Of a stretch of DNA of 11,095 bases, positions 5,593 to 11,095 are shown in pieces; position 1 is the stretch's first letter, and each line of letters opens with the position of its first letter. Origin of the DNA: Treponema sp. (GTDB lineage: Bacteria; Spirochaetota; Spirochaetia; Treponematales; Breznakiellaceae); assembly GCA_031261385.1 (NCBI GenBank), contig JAISJS010000144.1, forward strand, positions 1 to 11,095. The letters are read 5' to 3'. The notes under the pieces were generated by a model, which was not told the DNA's origin, ran no database searches, and saw nothing but the letters and a program-made list of their open reading frames with translations. The translations under genes and the position numbers were made by a program.

Positions 5593-6710
5593 AAATCAGC
5601 GCCTTTAAAATTGAAGAATGGATGAACGCGTATGAGGAATCCGCCAAATTCAACATTGCGGAGACCTGCGTGGATTCCGTTTCCATCGATGAGCTTTTTG
5701 AAATTACCGGTGAGGACAAGGCCGCTTTTTTTAATGAGTTCTGTTCCCGGCGGCTGACCTACGGAAAGATTTTTGGACAGGAGGCGCTTAAAGAGGGTAT
5801 CTGCGCCCTGTACCGGGATTTAAAACCGGAGCAGGCCGTGACCACCCACGGCGCGGCGGGGGCCAATAATTTACTTTTCTATTCATTGATAAATCCCGGC
5901 GACCGGGTGGTGTCCCTGTTTCCCACCTATCAATCGCTCTATTCAATTCCCGAAGCCTTTGGCGCCGATGTCATCCCCTTCATTTTAAAACCTGAAAATA
6001 ACTTTGTCCCGGATCTTGACGAATTGCGCGGACTGGTCACTTCCGATACCAAACTGGTCTGCATCAACAACCCGGATAACCCTACCGGATATCTTATGCC
6101 GGAAAAAACATTGCGGGAGATCGTGGAAATTGTCCGGGGAGCGGGCGCGTATCTTTTATGCGACGAAGTGTACCGTTACCTTAACCAGGAAGATGGCTAT
6201 CCCTGGTCCGTGGTTGACCTTTATGAAAAGGCGATCAGCGTCAGCAGCATGTCCAAGGTGTTTTCTCTGGCGGGCTTGCGGCTCGGCTGGATTGCGACCA
6301 AATGCGATGAGGTGATGGCCGCCATTTTTTCCCACCGGGATTATAACACCATAAGCTGCGGCATGTTTGATGAAAGGCTCGCCGGTCTTGCCCTGAAAAA
6401 CGCCGGTAAACTGCTGGCGCGTAACAAGGGCATTGTCAGGGAGAACCTTCAAATTTTGGATGAATGGGTTAAAAGGGAAAAGCATATTCGTTATGTGAAA
6501 CCCCAGGCGGGAACCACTGCGCTGCTTTACTATGATATGAAAATTCCGTCGGTGGATTTTTGTACCGGCCTTTTAAAAGAGACCGGCGCGCTTTTAACAC
6601 CCGGCAGCTGTTTTGAACAGGAATATTCCTGCAGGATAGGCTATGCCTGCGACAAACAGGAACTGGTTGACGGCCTCGCCGCGGTATCAGAATATCTTAA
6701 ACAATTTTGA
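5589..6710 (+). CDS. Class I/II PLP-dependent aminotransferase
   Basis: This 373-residue fold-type I enzyme belongs to the aspartate aminotransferase superfamily. Key residues are visible: the NNPDNPTG loop (160-167), D192 and Y195 in CDEVYRYL (PLP ring contacts), the Schiff-base lysine K223 in SSMSKVFSLAGLRLGW with R231 for the phosphate, and R349 in CRIGYA as the substrate carboxylate arginine. The N-terminus (KIEEWMNAYEESAKFNIAET) is the type seen in a subgroup often annotated only as 'aminotransferase'. Amino donor and product are not evident. It follows gatB with a 4-base ATGA overlap and a strong AAGGGGAG ribosome site, and precedes a second PLP enzyme and an amino acid importer, which points to catabolism of an imported amino acid. 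A decarboxylase of the same fold cannot be excluded. Confidence 0.88.
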   Translation: MKISAFKIEEWMNAYEESAKFNIAETCVDSVSIDELFEITGEDKAAFFNEFCSRRLTYGKIFGQEALKEGICALYRDLKPEQAVTTHGAAGANNLLFYSLINPGDRVVSLFPTYQSLYSIPEAFGADVIPFILKPENNFVPDLDELRGLVTSDTKLVCINNPDNPTGYLMPEKTLREIVEIVRGAGAYLLCDEVYRYLNQEDGYPWSVVDLYEKAISVSSMSKVFSLAGLRLGWIATKCDEVMAAIFSHRDYNTISCGMFDERLAGLALKNAGKLLARNKGIVRENLQILDEWVKREKHIRYVKPQAGTTALLYYDMKIPSVDFCTGLLKETGALLTPGSCFEQEYSCRIGYACDKQELVDGLAAVSEYLKQF

Positions 6711-6729
6711 GCCATAAAAGGGGGCAGCG

Positions 6730-7713
6730 GTGAAGGGCGGCAGATTTAACTTAAGTGATGTTGAAGAAGCCCGGCGGCGCATAAGGGATTATGTGTATAA
6801 GACCCCCCTTGAAAAATCAATCTGGCTGAGCGGCAAAGAGCGCAGCGTTTTTTTAAAACTTGAATGTCAGCAGCCGGTTAAGGCTTTTAAAATACGGGGG
6901 GCCCTTAACAAACTTTTGCTTCTTTCCGAAAGGCAAAAAAGCGCGGGGGTTGCGGCGGTTTCTTCCGGTAACCACGGAATATCGGTGGCCTATGGCGCCC
7001 AGCTTCTTGGCATACGGAATGCGAAGATCATTGTCCCGGAAACAACCCCCCAAAGCAAGGTTGATAAAATCCGGTTTTACGGCGGCGATGTAACCCTCCT
7101 GGGCGGTAACTTTGACGAAGCCCATGAGAAGGGGATGGCCTATATCAAAGAGAGCGGCCTTACCTGCGTCGACGGCTGGGATGATGATCCTGATGTTTAT
7201 GCAGGGCAGGGAACCGTGGCCCTTGAGATACTGGAACAGAACCCCGATATCGATACGATTCTGGTTCCGGTGGGCGGCGGCGGTCTCTGCACGGGCATTG
7301 CCGTGGCGGGGAAATCCCAAAAGCCCGGCCTCAGGGTGATCCCCGTCTGTTCCGAAGCCTGCACCGCCTGGCCTGATTCCGTGAGGGATGGCCGCCATTA
7401 TCATGAGTACCCGAGCGCCCCCTCGGTGTGCGACGCCCTGGTCGGCGGGATCGGTTGTCTTTCCTGGAGCATGCGGGAATGGCTTGATGAATCTTTGACG
7501 GTGAAAGAATCTTTTATTCGTACTGCGACAGCCCAGGCAGTGCTAAAAGAAAAGATCGTTGCGGAGGCTGCCGGGGCCGTACCGCTTGCCGCCCTCCTGC
7601 AGTATGGGGATGCAATTCCGGGGCGGAATATCGCGCTCGTGATAAGCGGCGGAAATGTGGATACCGATCTGTTGATCGATATAATATCTTCAATGAAAAG
7701 TCATAAGGAGTAA
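6730..7713 (+). CDS. Threonine/serine dehydratase-like PLP enzyme (fold-type II)
   Basis: This 327-residue protein has the catalytic domain of threonine dehydratase and serine racemase but no C-terminal ACT domain, so it resembles the short catabolic type rather than feedback-controlled IlvA. Visible motifs are the PLP lysine K54 in VKAFKIRGA, the substrate loop SSGNHG at 79-84, DDDPDVYAGQGT at 151-162, the phosphate-binding GGGGL at 182-186, EAAGA at 279-283 and SGGN at 306-309. The expected activity is deamination of L-threonine or L-serine to an oxoacid and ammonia; a racemase or another dehydratase specificity is possible, and the SEACTAW segment after strand VIPVC differs from the usual 'E.....A...A' form. 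The start is GTG at 6730, preceded by AAAAGGGGG (6716-6724). It lies 19 bases after the aminotransferase and 4 bases before the binding-protein gene. Confidence 0.85.
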   Translation: MKGGRFNLSDVEEARRRIRDYVYKTPLEKSIWLSGKERSVFLKLECQQPVKAFKIRGALNKLLLLSERQKSAGVAAVSSGNHGISVAYGAQLLGIRNAKIIVPETTPQSKVDKIRFYGGDVTLLGGNFDEAHEKGMAYIKESGLTCVDGWDDDPDVYAGQGTVALEILEQNPDIDTILVPVGGGGLCTGIAVAGKSQKPGLRVIPVCSEACTAWPDSVRDGRHYHEYPSAPSVCDALVGGIGCLSWSMREWLDESLTVKESFIRTATAQAVLKEKIVAEAAGAVPLAALLQYGDAIPGRNIALVISGGNVDTDLLIDIISSMKSHKE

Positions 7714-7717
7714 GGAA

Positions 7718-8527
7718 ATGAAAATGAAAAAGGTATTTATGGTTTTGGTTGCGGCGGCGATGATTTTTGGCATGGCCTCCCGTGAGGCGGCCTGCGGCGG
7801 GTCGAATGAGCAGAAGGTAAAGACCACACTGAATGTGGGTACTTCCGCCGATTATCCTCCCTACGAGTTTATCATCCTGGACAGCGCGGGGCAAAAGAAA
7901 TATGCCGGCATCGATATTTCACTGGCGGAACAGCTTGCTCTGGATTTGGGGCTCACGCTTGAGATTGTCAACATGAGTTTTGATAACCTTATGGCTTCCC
8001 TGCAAAAGGGCGAAATTGATGTGGTGCTCGCCGCCATCGAAGTGAACGAGGAGCGCACCAAGGTAGCCAGTTTCTCCGATCCCTACTACCTGGATTTGCC
8101 GCCCATGATTCTGGTGAGGGCGTCTGAAGCCGCCGGCTTTACCTCATTGGAGAGCTTTACCAATAAAACCGTCGGCGCCCAGATAGGCACCACCAAGGCG
8201 GATCTGGTCGGCGAAAAATTGCCCAAAGCGTCACTGCTTGCCGTGTCCAACGTTACCGATCTGGTAAACAACCTGGTCTACAACAAGTGCGACGCCATTG
8301 TCCTTGACGCCGCCGTGGCCCAGCAGTATGCGGAAAGGAACGACAATCTGGCAATAGCCAAAGTGGAAGTCGGAATCACGGCGCCCTATGTAGCCTCTGT
8401 CAAGAAGGGGGATCCGTTGAAGCTTTTGGATTCCTTTAACAAGACGATTAAACGTGTTACTTCCGACGGTTCGGTGGAAAAATGGGTCGAAGAGGCGGAC
8501 GCCCTCAGCGCCCAGGCCATTGAATAG
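7718..8527 (+). CDS. Amino acid ABC transporter substrate-binding protein (family 3)
   Basis: This 269-residue secreted receptor of the HisJ/GlnH type (SBP_bac_3) feeds the permease and ATPase downstream. The mature part begins near TTLNVGTSADYPPYEF and continues GIDISLAEQLALDLG, DVVLAAIEVNEERTKVASFSDPYY and CDAIVLDAAVAQQY. R113 corresponds to the arginine that binds the substrate carboxylate in HisJ, and D197 to the aspartate that binds its amino group, so an alpha-amino acid ligand is expected. The leader has charged KMKK, a hydrophobic core at 6-19, then MASREAACGG. A lipid-anchored cysteine at C26 would have E at -3, which is poor; residues 22-25 look like an interruption of MASC. The ATG at 7718 follows AAGGAGTAAGGAA. 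Which amino acid is bound is not readable. Confidence 0.92.
   Translation: MKMKKVFMVLVAAAMIFGMASREAACGGSNEQKVKTTLNVGTSADYPPYEFIILDSAGQKKYAGIDISLAEQLALDLGLTLEIVNMSFDNLMASLQKGEIDVVLAAIEVNEERTKVASFSDPYYLDLPPMILVRASEAAGFTSLESFTNKTVGAQIGTTKADLVGEKLPKASLLAVSNVTDLVNNLVYNKCDAIVLDAAVAQQYAERNDNLAIAKVEVGITAPYVASVKKGDPLKLLDSFNKTIKRVTSDGSVEKWVEEADALSAQAIE
7775..7788. repeat. Small hairpin at the signal-peptide/lipobox codons
   Basis: GCCTC (7775-7779) and GAGGC (7784-7788) are complementary around a CCGT loop. The hairpin overlaps the codons for residues 20-24 of the binding protein, where four residues (7781-7792) seem to split a lipobox. Confidence 0.55.
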
Positions 8528-8560
8528 ATCGCAATAGATTACGCAGTTTAAGAGGGAATC

Positions 8561-9265
8561 ATGTCTACGACGAATTTTTTTAATTTTTCGTTTTTGCCGA
8601 AGTATCTTTCCCTCTTTGTGCAGGGGATCGAATATACCCTGCTGCTTTCGGTGGTTTCAGTATGTCTGGCAGTGCTGCCCGCCTTGTTTCTGGCCCTGAT
8701 GCGCCTGAGCAAGCTCCGGGTGGTGCGGGCCATTTCCGGCATATACATCGCCATTTTCCGATCCACCCCCCTGCTTGTGCAATTGGCCCTGGTTTACTTT
8801 GGCCTTTTTAATTACATCAGGGTGCCGACCGTCCGGATTTTTGGGTTTATCAATCTTGCCATGTTTATCCCCGGAGTGGTGGCGCTGGCGTTAAACAGCG
8901 CCGCGTATGTGGCGGAGATCTTCCGTGCGGGAATCCTGGCAGTTGACTCAGGGCAGAACGAGGCGGCCCGGAGCCTGGGACTGACGGCAGGGGACTCCAT
9001 GAGCATGGTCGTCCTGCCCCAGGCGATAAAGAATGTCCTTCCCGCTCTGGCAAATGAAATTATCACCATGGTTAAAGAGTCTTCGATCTGTTCTACCCTG
9101 GGCATGGTTGAGTTGATGTGGGCCGCAAAGACCGTTGCCGCCACGACGTATATCACCATTGGTCCTTACGTGATGGTGGCTCTTGCGTATTTCTGTATCA
9201 ATTATCCTGCAAGCAAATTGATCGAAGCGGTGGAAAGGAGGATGAGGCGTGGCGACAAACGATAA
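8561..9265 (+). CDS. Polar amino acid ABC transporter permease (HisM/GlnP type)
   Basis: This 234-residue inner-membrane subunit belongs to the His/Glu/Gln/Arg/opine permease family. Conserved blocks are QGIEYTLLLSVVSV at about 21-34, the FRSTPLLVQL segment at 66-75, the NSAAYVAEIFRAGILAVDSGQNEAARSLGLT stretch including the EAA loop (134-153) that contacts the ATPase, and LANEIITMVKESSICSTLG. About five hydrophobic helices are visible. Only one permease gene is present, so the transporter is probably a homodimer. AGAGGG lies 7 bases before the ATG at 8561, 33 bases after the binding-protein stop. Its 3' end overlaps the ATPase gene by 17 bases. Confidence 0.93.
   Translation: MSTTNFFNFSFLPKYLSLFVQGIEYTLLLSVVSVCLAVLPALFLALMRLSKLRVVRAISGIYIAIFRSTPLLVQLALVYFGLFNYIRVPTVRIFGFINLAMFIPGVVALALNSAAYVAEIFRAGILAVDSGQNEAARSLGLTAGDSMSMVVLPQAIKNVLPALANEIITMVKESSICSTLGMVELMWAAKTVAATTYITIGPYVMVALAYFCINYPASKLIEAVERRMRRGDKR
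9234..9241 (+). promoter_or_regulatory. Ribosome binding site that fixes the ATPase GTG start
   Basis: AAAGGAGG lies 7 bases before the GTG at 9249, inside the permease gene. This strong site supports a GTG start and the 17-base overlap. Confidence 0.7.
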
Positions 9266-10013
9266 ATTAATTTCTAAACAGAAATTGATTTCTGTACGGC
9301 GCCTCTATAAGGAATACAACCACGGTGAAGTAAAGGCACTGCAGGACATCAATATTGATATTGAAAACGGCGAAGTGGTCACCGTGATCGGACCCTCCGG
9401 TTCGGGAAAGTCCACCCTGCTGCGCAGCCTGAATCTGCTGGAAATCCCCTCAAGCGGCGAAATTTATTTTGAGGGAATCAATATTACGAATAAAAAGGTA
9501 AATGTCGATCTGTACCGCCGCCGCATGGGCATGGTCTTTCAGCACTTCAACCTTTTTCCCCATAAGACCGTGCTGCAGAATATTATCATGGCCCCGGTGC
9601 GTCTTAAAATTCTAAAGCCCGATGAATCGCGGGATAAGGCTTACCAATTGCTGGAACGGATAGGCCTGTCCGACAGGGCGGGAGAGTATCCCTCCATGCT
9701 TTCAGGCGGACAGAAGCAGCGGGTCGCCATTATCCGCGCCCTTGCCATGAACCCCGATGTGATGCTTTTTGATGAGCCTACCTCCGCACTGGACCCTGAA
9801 ATGGTAGGGGAAGTACTGGACCTGATACGGGAATTGGCAAAGGAAGGAATGACCATGGTCATTGTATCCCACGAAATGGGCTTTGTCCGGGAAGTTGCCT
9901 CCCGTGTAATTTTTATGGACAACGGCGCCATTCTTGAAGACAACAGCCCCAAAGAACTTTTTGAAAATCCCCGGGATGAGCGGTTAAAAGATTTCCTTTC
10001 CAAGGTGTTGTAG
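9249..10013 (+). CDS. Polar amino acid ABC transporter ATP-binding protein (GlnQ/HisP type)
   Basis: This 254-residue cytosolic ATPase completes the importer. All ABC motifs are intact: Walker A GPSGSGKST (48-56), Q-loop Q98 in VFQHFNLFPHKTV, signature LSGGQKQR (151-158), Walker B VMLFDEPTSALD (171-182) and switch histidine H208 in VSHEMGF. The FQHFNLFPHKTVLQN and H-loop contexts are characteristic of the polar amino acid subgroup. It is slightly longer than the usual 240-250 because of an N-terminal extension in which KLIS occurs twice (6-9 and 12-15); the DNA there is both a direct repeat and a palindrome. The GTG start is fixed by AAAGGAGG. It is the last gene of the operon; no clear rho-independent terminator follows. 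Confidence 0.95.
   Translation: MATNDKLISKQKLISVRRLYKEYNHGEVKALQDINIDIENGEVVTVIGPSGSGKSTLLRSLNLLEIPSSGEIYFEGINITNKKVNVDLYRRRMGMVFQHFNLFPHKTVLQNIIMAPVRLKILKPDESRDKAYQLLERIGLSDRAGEYPSMLSGGQKQRVAIIRALAMNPDVMLFDEPTSALDPEMVGEVLDLIRELAKEGMTMVIVSHEMGFVREVASRVIFMDNGAILEDNSPKELFENPRDERLKDFLSKVL
9266..9295. repeat. Direct and inverted repeat at the ATPase 5' end
   Basis: AATTAATTTCT (9265-9275) and AATTGATTTCT (9283-9293) are direct repeats 18 bases apart with one difference. ACAGAAAT (9278-9285) and ATTTCTGT (9288-9295) are perfect 8-bp inverted arms around TG. The stretch encodes the duplicated KLIS. Confidence 0.7.
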
Positions 10014-10041
10014 TATTTCGCTTTTGTGGTTTGGCCGACTT

Positions 10042-10070
10042 TTGACATTACACCAGAAATGATGTATTAT
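10042..10070 (+). promoter_or_regulatory. Sigma-70 promoter of the XRE regulator
   Basis: A perfect -35 TTGACA (10042-10047), a 17-base spacer and the -10 TATTAT (10065-10070, five of six). The predicted transcript begins around 10077, 16 bases before the ATG. This is the best promoter in the window. Confidence 0.7.
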
Positions 10071-10092
10071 TATACGAATAATCGGACAGAAA

Positions 10093-10365
10093 ATGCTTAG
10101 TTTTAATGAACACCTGAACGAAAAAATGCAGGATCCCGAATTTAAGAAAATGTTTCAGGAAGAGAAGTACCTTCTTGAATTGGGGCAAAAAATAAGTGAA
10201 AAACGTAAAAAGTTGGGACTAACTCAAAGGGAATTGGCAGAACAATGCGAAGTTACGCAGCAACAACTATCAAAAATTGAAAATGGAGTTAATTGTAATT
10301 TATTGACCTTTGTAAGAATTTCATCAACATTGGGATTGACTATTAAAATACCAAAGGCAGGGTAA
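10093..10365 (+). CDS. XRE-family helix-turn-helix regulator, antitoxin-like
   Basis: This 90-residue DNA-binding protein has an N-terminal charged helix (NEHLNEKMQDPEFKKMFQEE, about 5-24) and an XRE/Cro-type helix-turn-helix at about 30-85: LGQKISEKRKKLGLTQRELA, then EQCEVTQQQLSKIENG and the closing TFVRISSTLGLTI helix. The 'DPEF...YLLELG..I...R...GLTQ.ELA' layout is common among HigA-like antitoxins and orphan regulators. No toxin-like gene is next to it: 79 bases separate it from the ATPase and the next gene is a convergent lipoprotein. Only a weak ribosome site (GGA) precedes the ATG. Its codons are more A+T-rich than those of the operon to the left, consistent with separate origin. A target cannot be named; its own strong promoter is a candidate for autoregulation. 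Confidence 0.85.
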   Translation: MLSFNEHLNEKMQDPEFKKMFQEEKYLLELGQKISEKRKKLGLTQRELAEQCEVTQQQLSKIENGVNCNLLTFVRISSTLGLTIKIPKAG

Positions 10366-10416
10366 GAGTAATAATTTTACCACAAACTCCCCCGCGAAAG
10401 CCGGTTTTTATACTTA

Positions 10417-10460
10417 TAAAACAGCTCCCGTAAACTAATTGTTTGGCAGGCGCTGTTTTA
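10417..10460. terminator. Inverted repeat between convergent genes, possible bidirectional terminator
   Basis: TAAAACAGC (10417-10425) and GCTGTTTTA (10452-10460) are exact 9-bp complements, and similarity continues inward with CC pairs. The loop is long (26 bases). A+T-rich sequence flanks both arms, and the position between the regulator and the convergent lipoprotein gene suits a shared terminator. Confidence 0.4.
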
Positions 10461-10492
10461 AATTAATCATTTCTCAATAACCGGCACAACAT

Positions 10493-10711
10493 TTATTTCC
10501 CAAATGCGTTATGGTCAGTTTGCTCCGTATTAGCTTCGGGTTTTATTTTATCCAGAGTGCCGGGTTCATAAGCAGTCCATCCCCTGCCTTGACTATAACC
10601 CCACATAAAATCATCTAAAGTCTCGCAGCTAACCATTACCAGCCCAAAAGTCAACACAAGACCGATAATTCCCGCGAGGATCAACTTGCTCAAATTTTTT
10701 TTGGTTTTCAT
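10493..10711 (-). CDS. Small predicted lipoprotein
   Basis: This 72-residue protein has a classical lipoprotein leader: basic MKTKKNLSK, hydrophobic core LILAGIIGLVLTFGLV (10-25) and lipobox MVSC ending at C29. Cleavage would leave a 43-44 residue lipid-anchored peptide, CETLDDFMWGYSQGRGW onward, rich in acidic and aromatic residues. I recognise no family; the leader style is common in spirochaetes. The ATG at 10709-10711 is chosen over GTG at 10718-10720 because AAGG lies 8 bases before the ATG. An upstream TTGTAA...GAGAAT pair on this strand is a weak promoter candidate. It converges with the XRE gene. Confidence 0.7.
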   Translation of the reverse strand: MKTKKNLSKLILAGIIGLVLTFGLVMVSCETLDDFMWGYSQGRGWTAYEPGTLDKIKPEANTEQTDHNAFGK

Positions 10712-10719
10712 AAGTATCA

Positions 10720-10723
10720 CCTT
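10720..10723 (-). promoter_or_regulatory. Ribosome binding site of the small lipoprotein gene
   Basis: The complement reads AAGG, 8 bases before the ATG at 10711. It overlaps the alternative GTG start, which is therefore unlikely. Confidence 0.55.
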
Positions 10724-10788
10724 GCCTTAGTTTATTCTCTTTGCAGAGTACAATATTTACAACTCATACGAGCTGTTTATAGCAGAAC

Positions 10789-10826
10789 AGCAATGGTGAC
10801 GGGAAAGTATTCCTGTCACCATTGCT
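10789..10826 (-). terminator. 17-bp hairpin, possible terminator
   Basis: AGCAATGGTGACGGGAA (10789-10805) pairs with 10810-10826 at 16 of 17 positions (the other is a G-T wobble) around an AGTA loop. It begins two bases beyond the stop codon of the possible gene remnant at 10829-10968. The T-tract on either strand is weak, so it could instead be a repeat element or a binding site. Confidence 0.4.
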
Positions 10827-10828
10827 CA

Positions 10829-10968
10829 TTAAAGATCAAAAGCAAGTGTTAGTTCGCAATCAAATGTAGCTAACTTGTTTTTGATTTGCCGCAGATTGCC
10901 CTTAATTTGATTCACCAATTGTTGATATCCCGGCAGCAGATTGCCGCCTGATTCCTGATAATTTATGC
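10829..10968 (-). pseudogene. Possible 3' remnant of an interrupted gene
   Basis: About 46 codons are open to a TAA at 10829-10831, reading ...NYQESGGNLLPGYQQLV and NQIKGNLRQIKNKLATFD. The composition looks protein-like but I recognise no family. Upstream, the frame runs straight into the repeat array at 10986-11071, whose translation (HWISLSEHWITLSGLVDHF) is a repeat artefact. A gene cut by an insertion element would look like this, and the hairpin directly after the stop fits a gene end. Chance openness of a 140-base stretch is a real alternative. Confidence 0.25.
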
Positions 10969-11095
10969 TGTCAAGAACTGAATATTCCGTTCCAAAAGAC
11001 CCGCTGGTCCGACAGAAGTGATCCACCAGTCCGCTCAAAGTGATCCAGTGTTCTGAAAGGGAGATCCAGTGCAAGAGGACCTCCGAAGAGGTCCA
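10969..11095 (+). mobile_element. Probable end of an IS21-family-like insertion element
   Basis: Four degenerate tandem units of 21-22 bases occupy 10986-11007, 11008-11029, 11030-11050 and 11051-11071, sharing TCCG...AAAGTGATCCA (the last begins TTCTG). IS21-family ends begin with TG and carry several such internal repeats that bind the transposase. Here TGTCAAGAACTG at 10969 precedes the array and could be the tip. No transposase is in the window; istA would be expected just to the right. The exact boundary and family are inferred from the repeat pattern. Confidence 0.45.
11077..11094. repeat. Perfect 7-bp hairpin at the right edge
   Basis: GGACCTC (11077-11083) and GAGGTCC (11088-11094) pair exactly around a CGAA loop, a stable GC-rich stem. 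It directly follows the tandem repeat array; what lies beyond is outside the window. Confidence 0.7.

Larger units (their letters stand above)
10712..11095. other. 384-base stretch without an intact gene
   Basis: Apart from the lipoprotein leader region (to about 10788), the 17-bp hairpin, the possible gene remnant and the repeat array with its terminal hairpin described separately, I see no coding or RNA gene here. Confidence 0.6.

Noticed and set aside
10014..10041. A rho-independent terminator after the ATPase gene.
   Set aside because: There are T-rich pieces but no inverted repeat able to form a stem.
10014..10365. A complete toxin-antitoxin pair.
   Set aside because: Only the regulator is present; the 79 bases upstream and the 127 bases downstream hold no toxin-sized gene.
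10986..11071. A CRISPR array.
   Set aside because: The four units are directly abutting and degenerate, with no spacers.
10829..11074. An intact 81-residue protein on the minus strand.
   Set aside because: Its first half is translation of tandem DNA repeats (HWISL, HWITL, VDHF), so the start is not credible; only the last 46 codons are kept as a possible remnant.

Overview
The window is bacterial chromosomal DNA, GC-rich in codon third positions on the left and clearly more A+T-rich after about position 10,014. A GatCAB tRNA amidotransferase argues for a bacterium that makes Gln-tRNA and/or Asn-tRNA indirectly. The two lipoprotein-type leaders and the 'cacgaac' and 'gcagag' palindromic intergenic repeats look to me like a spirochaete such as a gut Treponema. 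That assignment is an inference from style, not a match I could test.

Left block (1-2243): the first 36 codons of an AmmeMemoRadiSam protein A (AMMECR1-type) gene run off the left edge on the minus strand. Divergent from it is azlC, the large subunit of an AzlCD/YgaZH-type branched-chain amino acid transporter. Its small-subunit partner azlD lies about 790 bases downstream, separated by an oppositely oriented flavin reductase. Degenerate palindromic repeats sit at the gene borders, and azlD itself is bracketed by two copies of one repeat and carries a palindrome inside its coding region.

Central block (2244-10013): eight genes lie head to tail on the plus strand: gatC, gatA, gatB, a class I/II PLP aminotransferase, a fold-type II PLP threonine/serine dehydratase-like enzyme, and a complete polar amino acid ABC importer (binding protein, permease, ATPase). 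Gaps are 33 bases or less and two junctions overlap, so this is probably one operon of about 7.8 kb. It joins amidation of mischarged tRNA to uptake and catabolism of amino acids. The imported amino acid cannot be read from the sequence; glutamine, glutamate, threonine and serine are all reasonable candidates.

Right block (10014-11095): a solitary XRE-type regulator with a near-consensus sigma-70 promoter is followed by a convergent small lipoprotein gene, with a terminator-like inverted repeat between them. Beyond it are a 17-bp hairpin and a possible gene remnant. The window ends in four degenerate tandem 21-22 bp repeats that resemble the transposase-binding array at an IS21-family end, so the right edge is probably the start of an insertion element.

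For Part 2 the most interesting signal is that several coding regions have local length excess or disruption that coincides with DNA palindromes or duplications (azlD, gatA, the binding-protein signal peptide, the ATPase N-terminus). This could reflect in-frame palindromic insertions. No wholly new gene system is evident.
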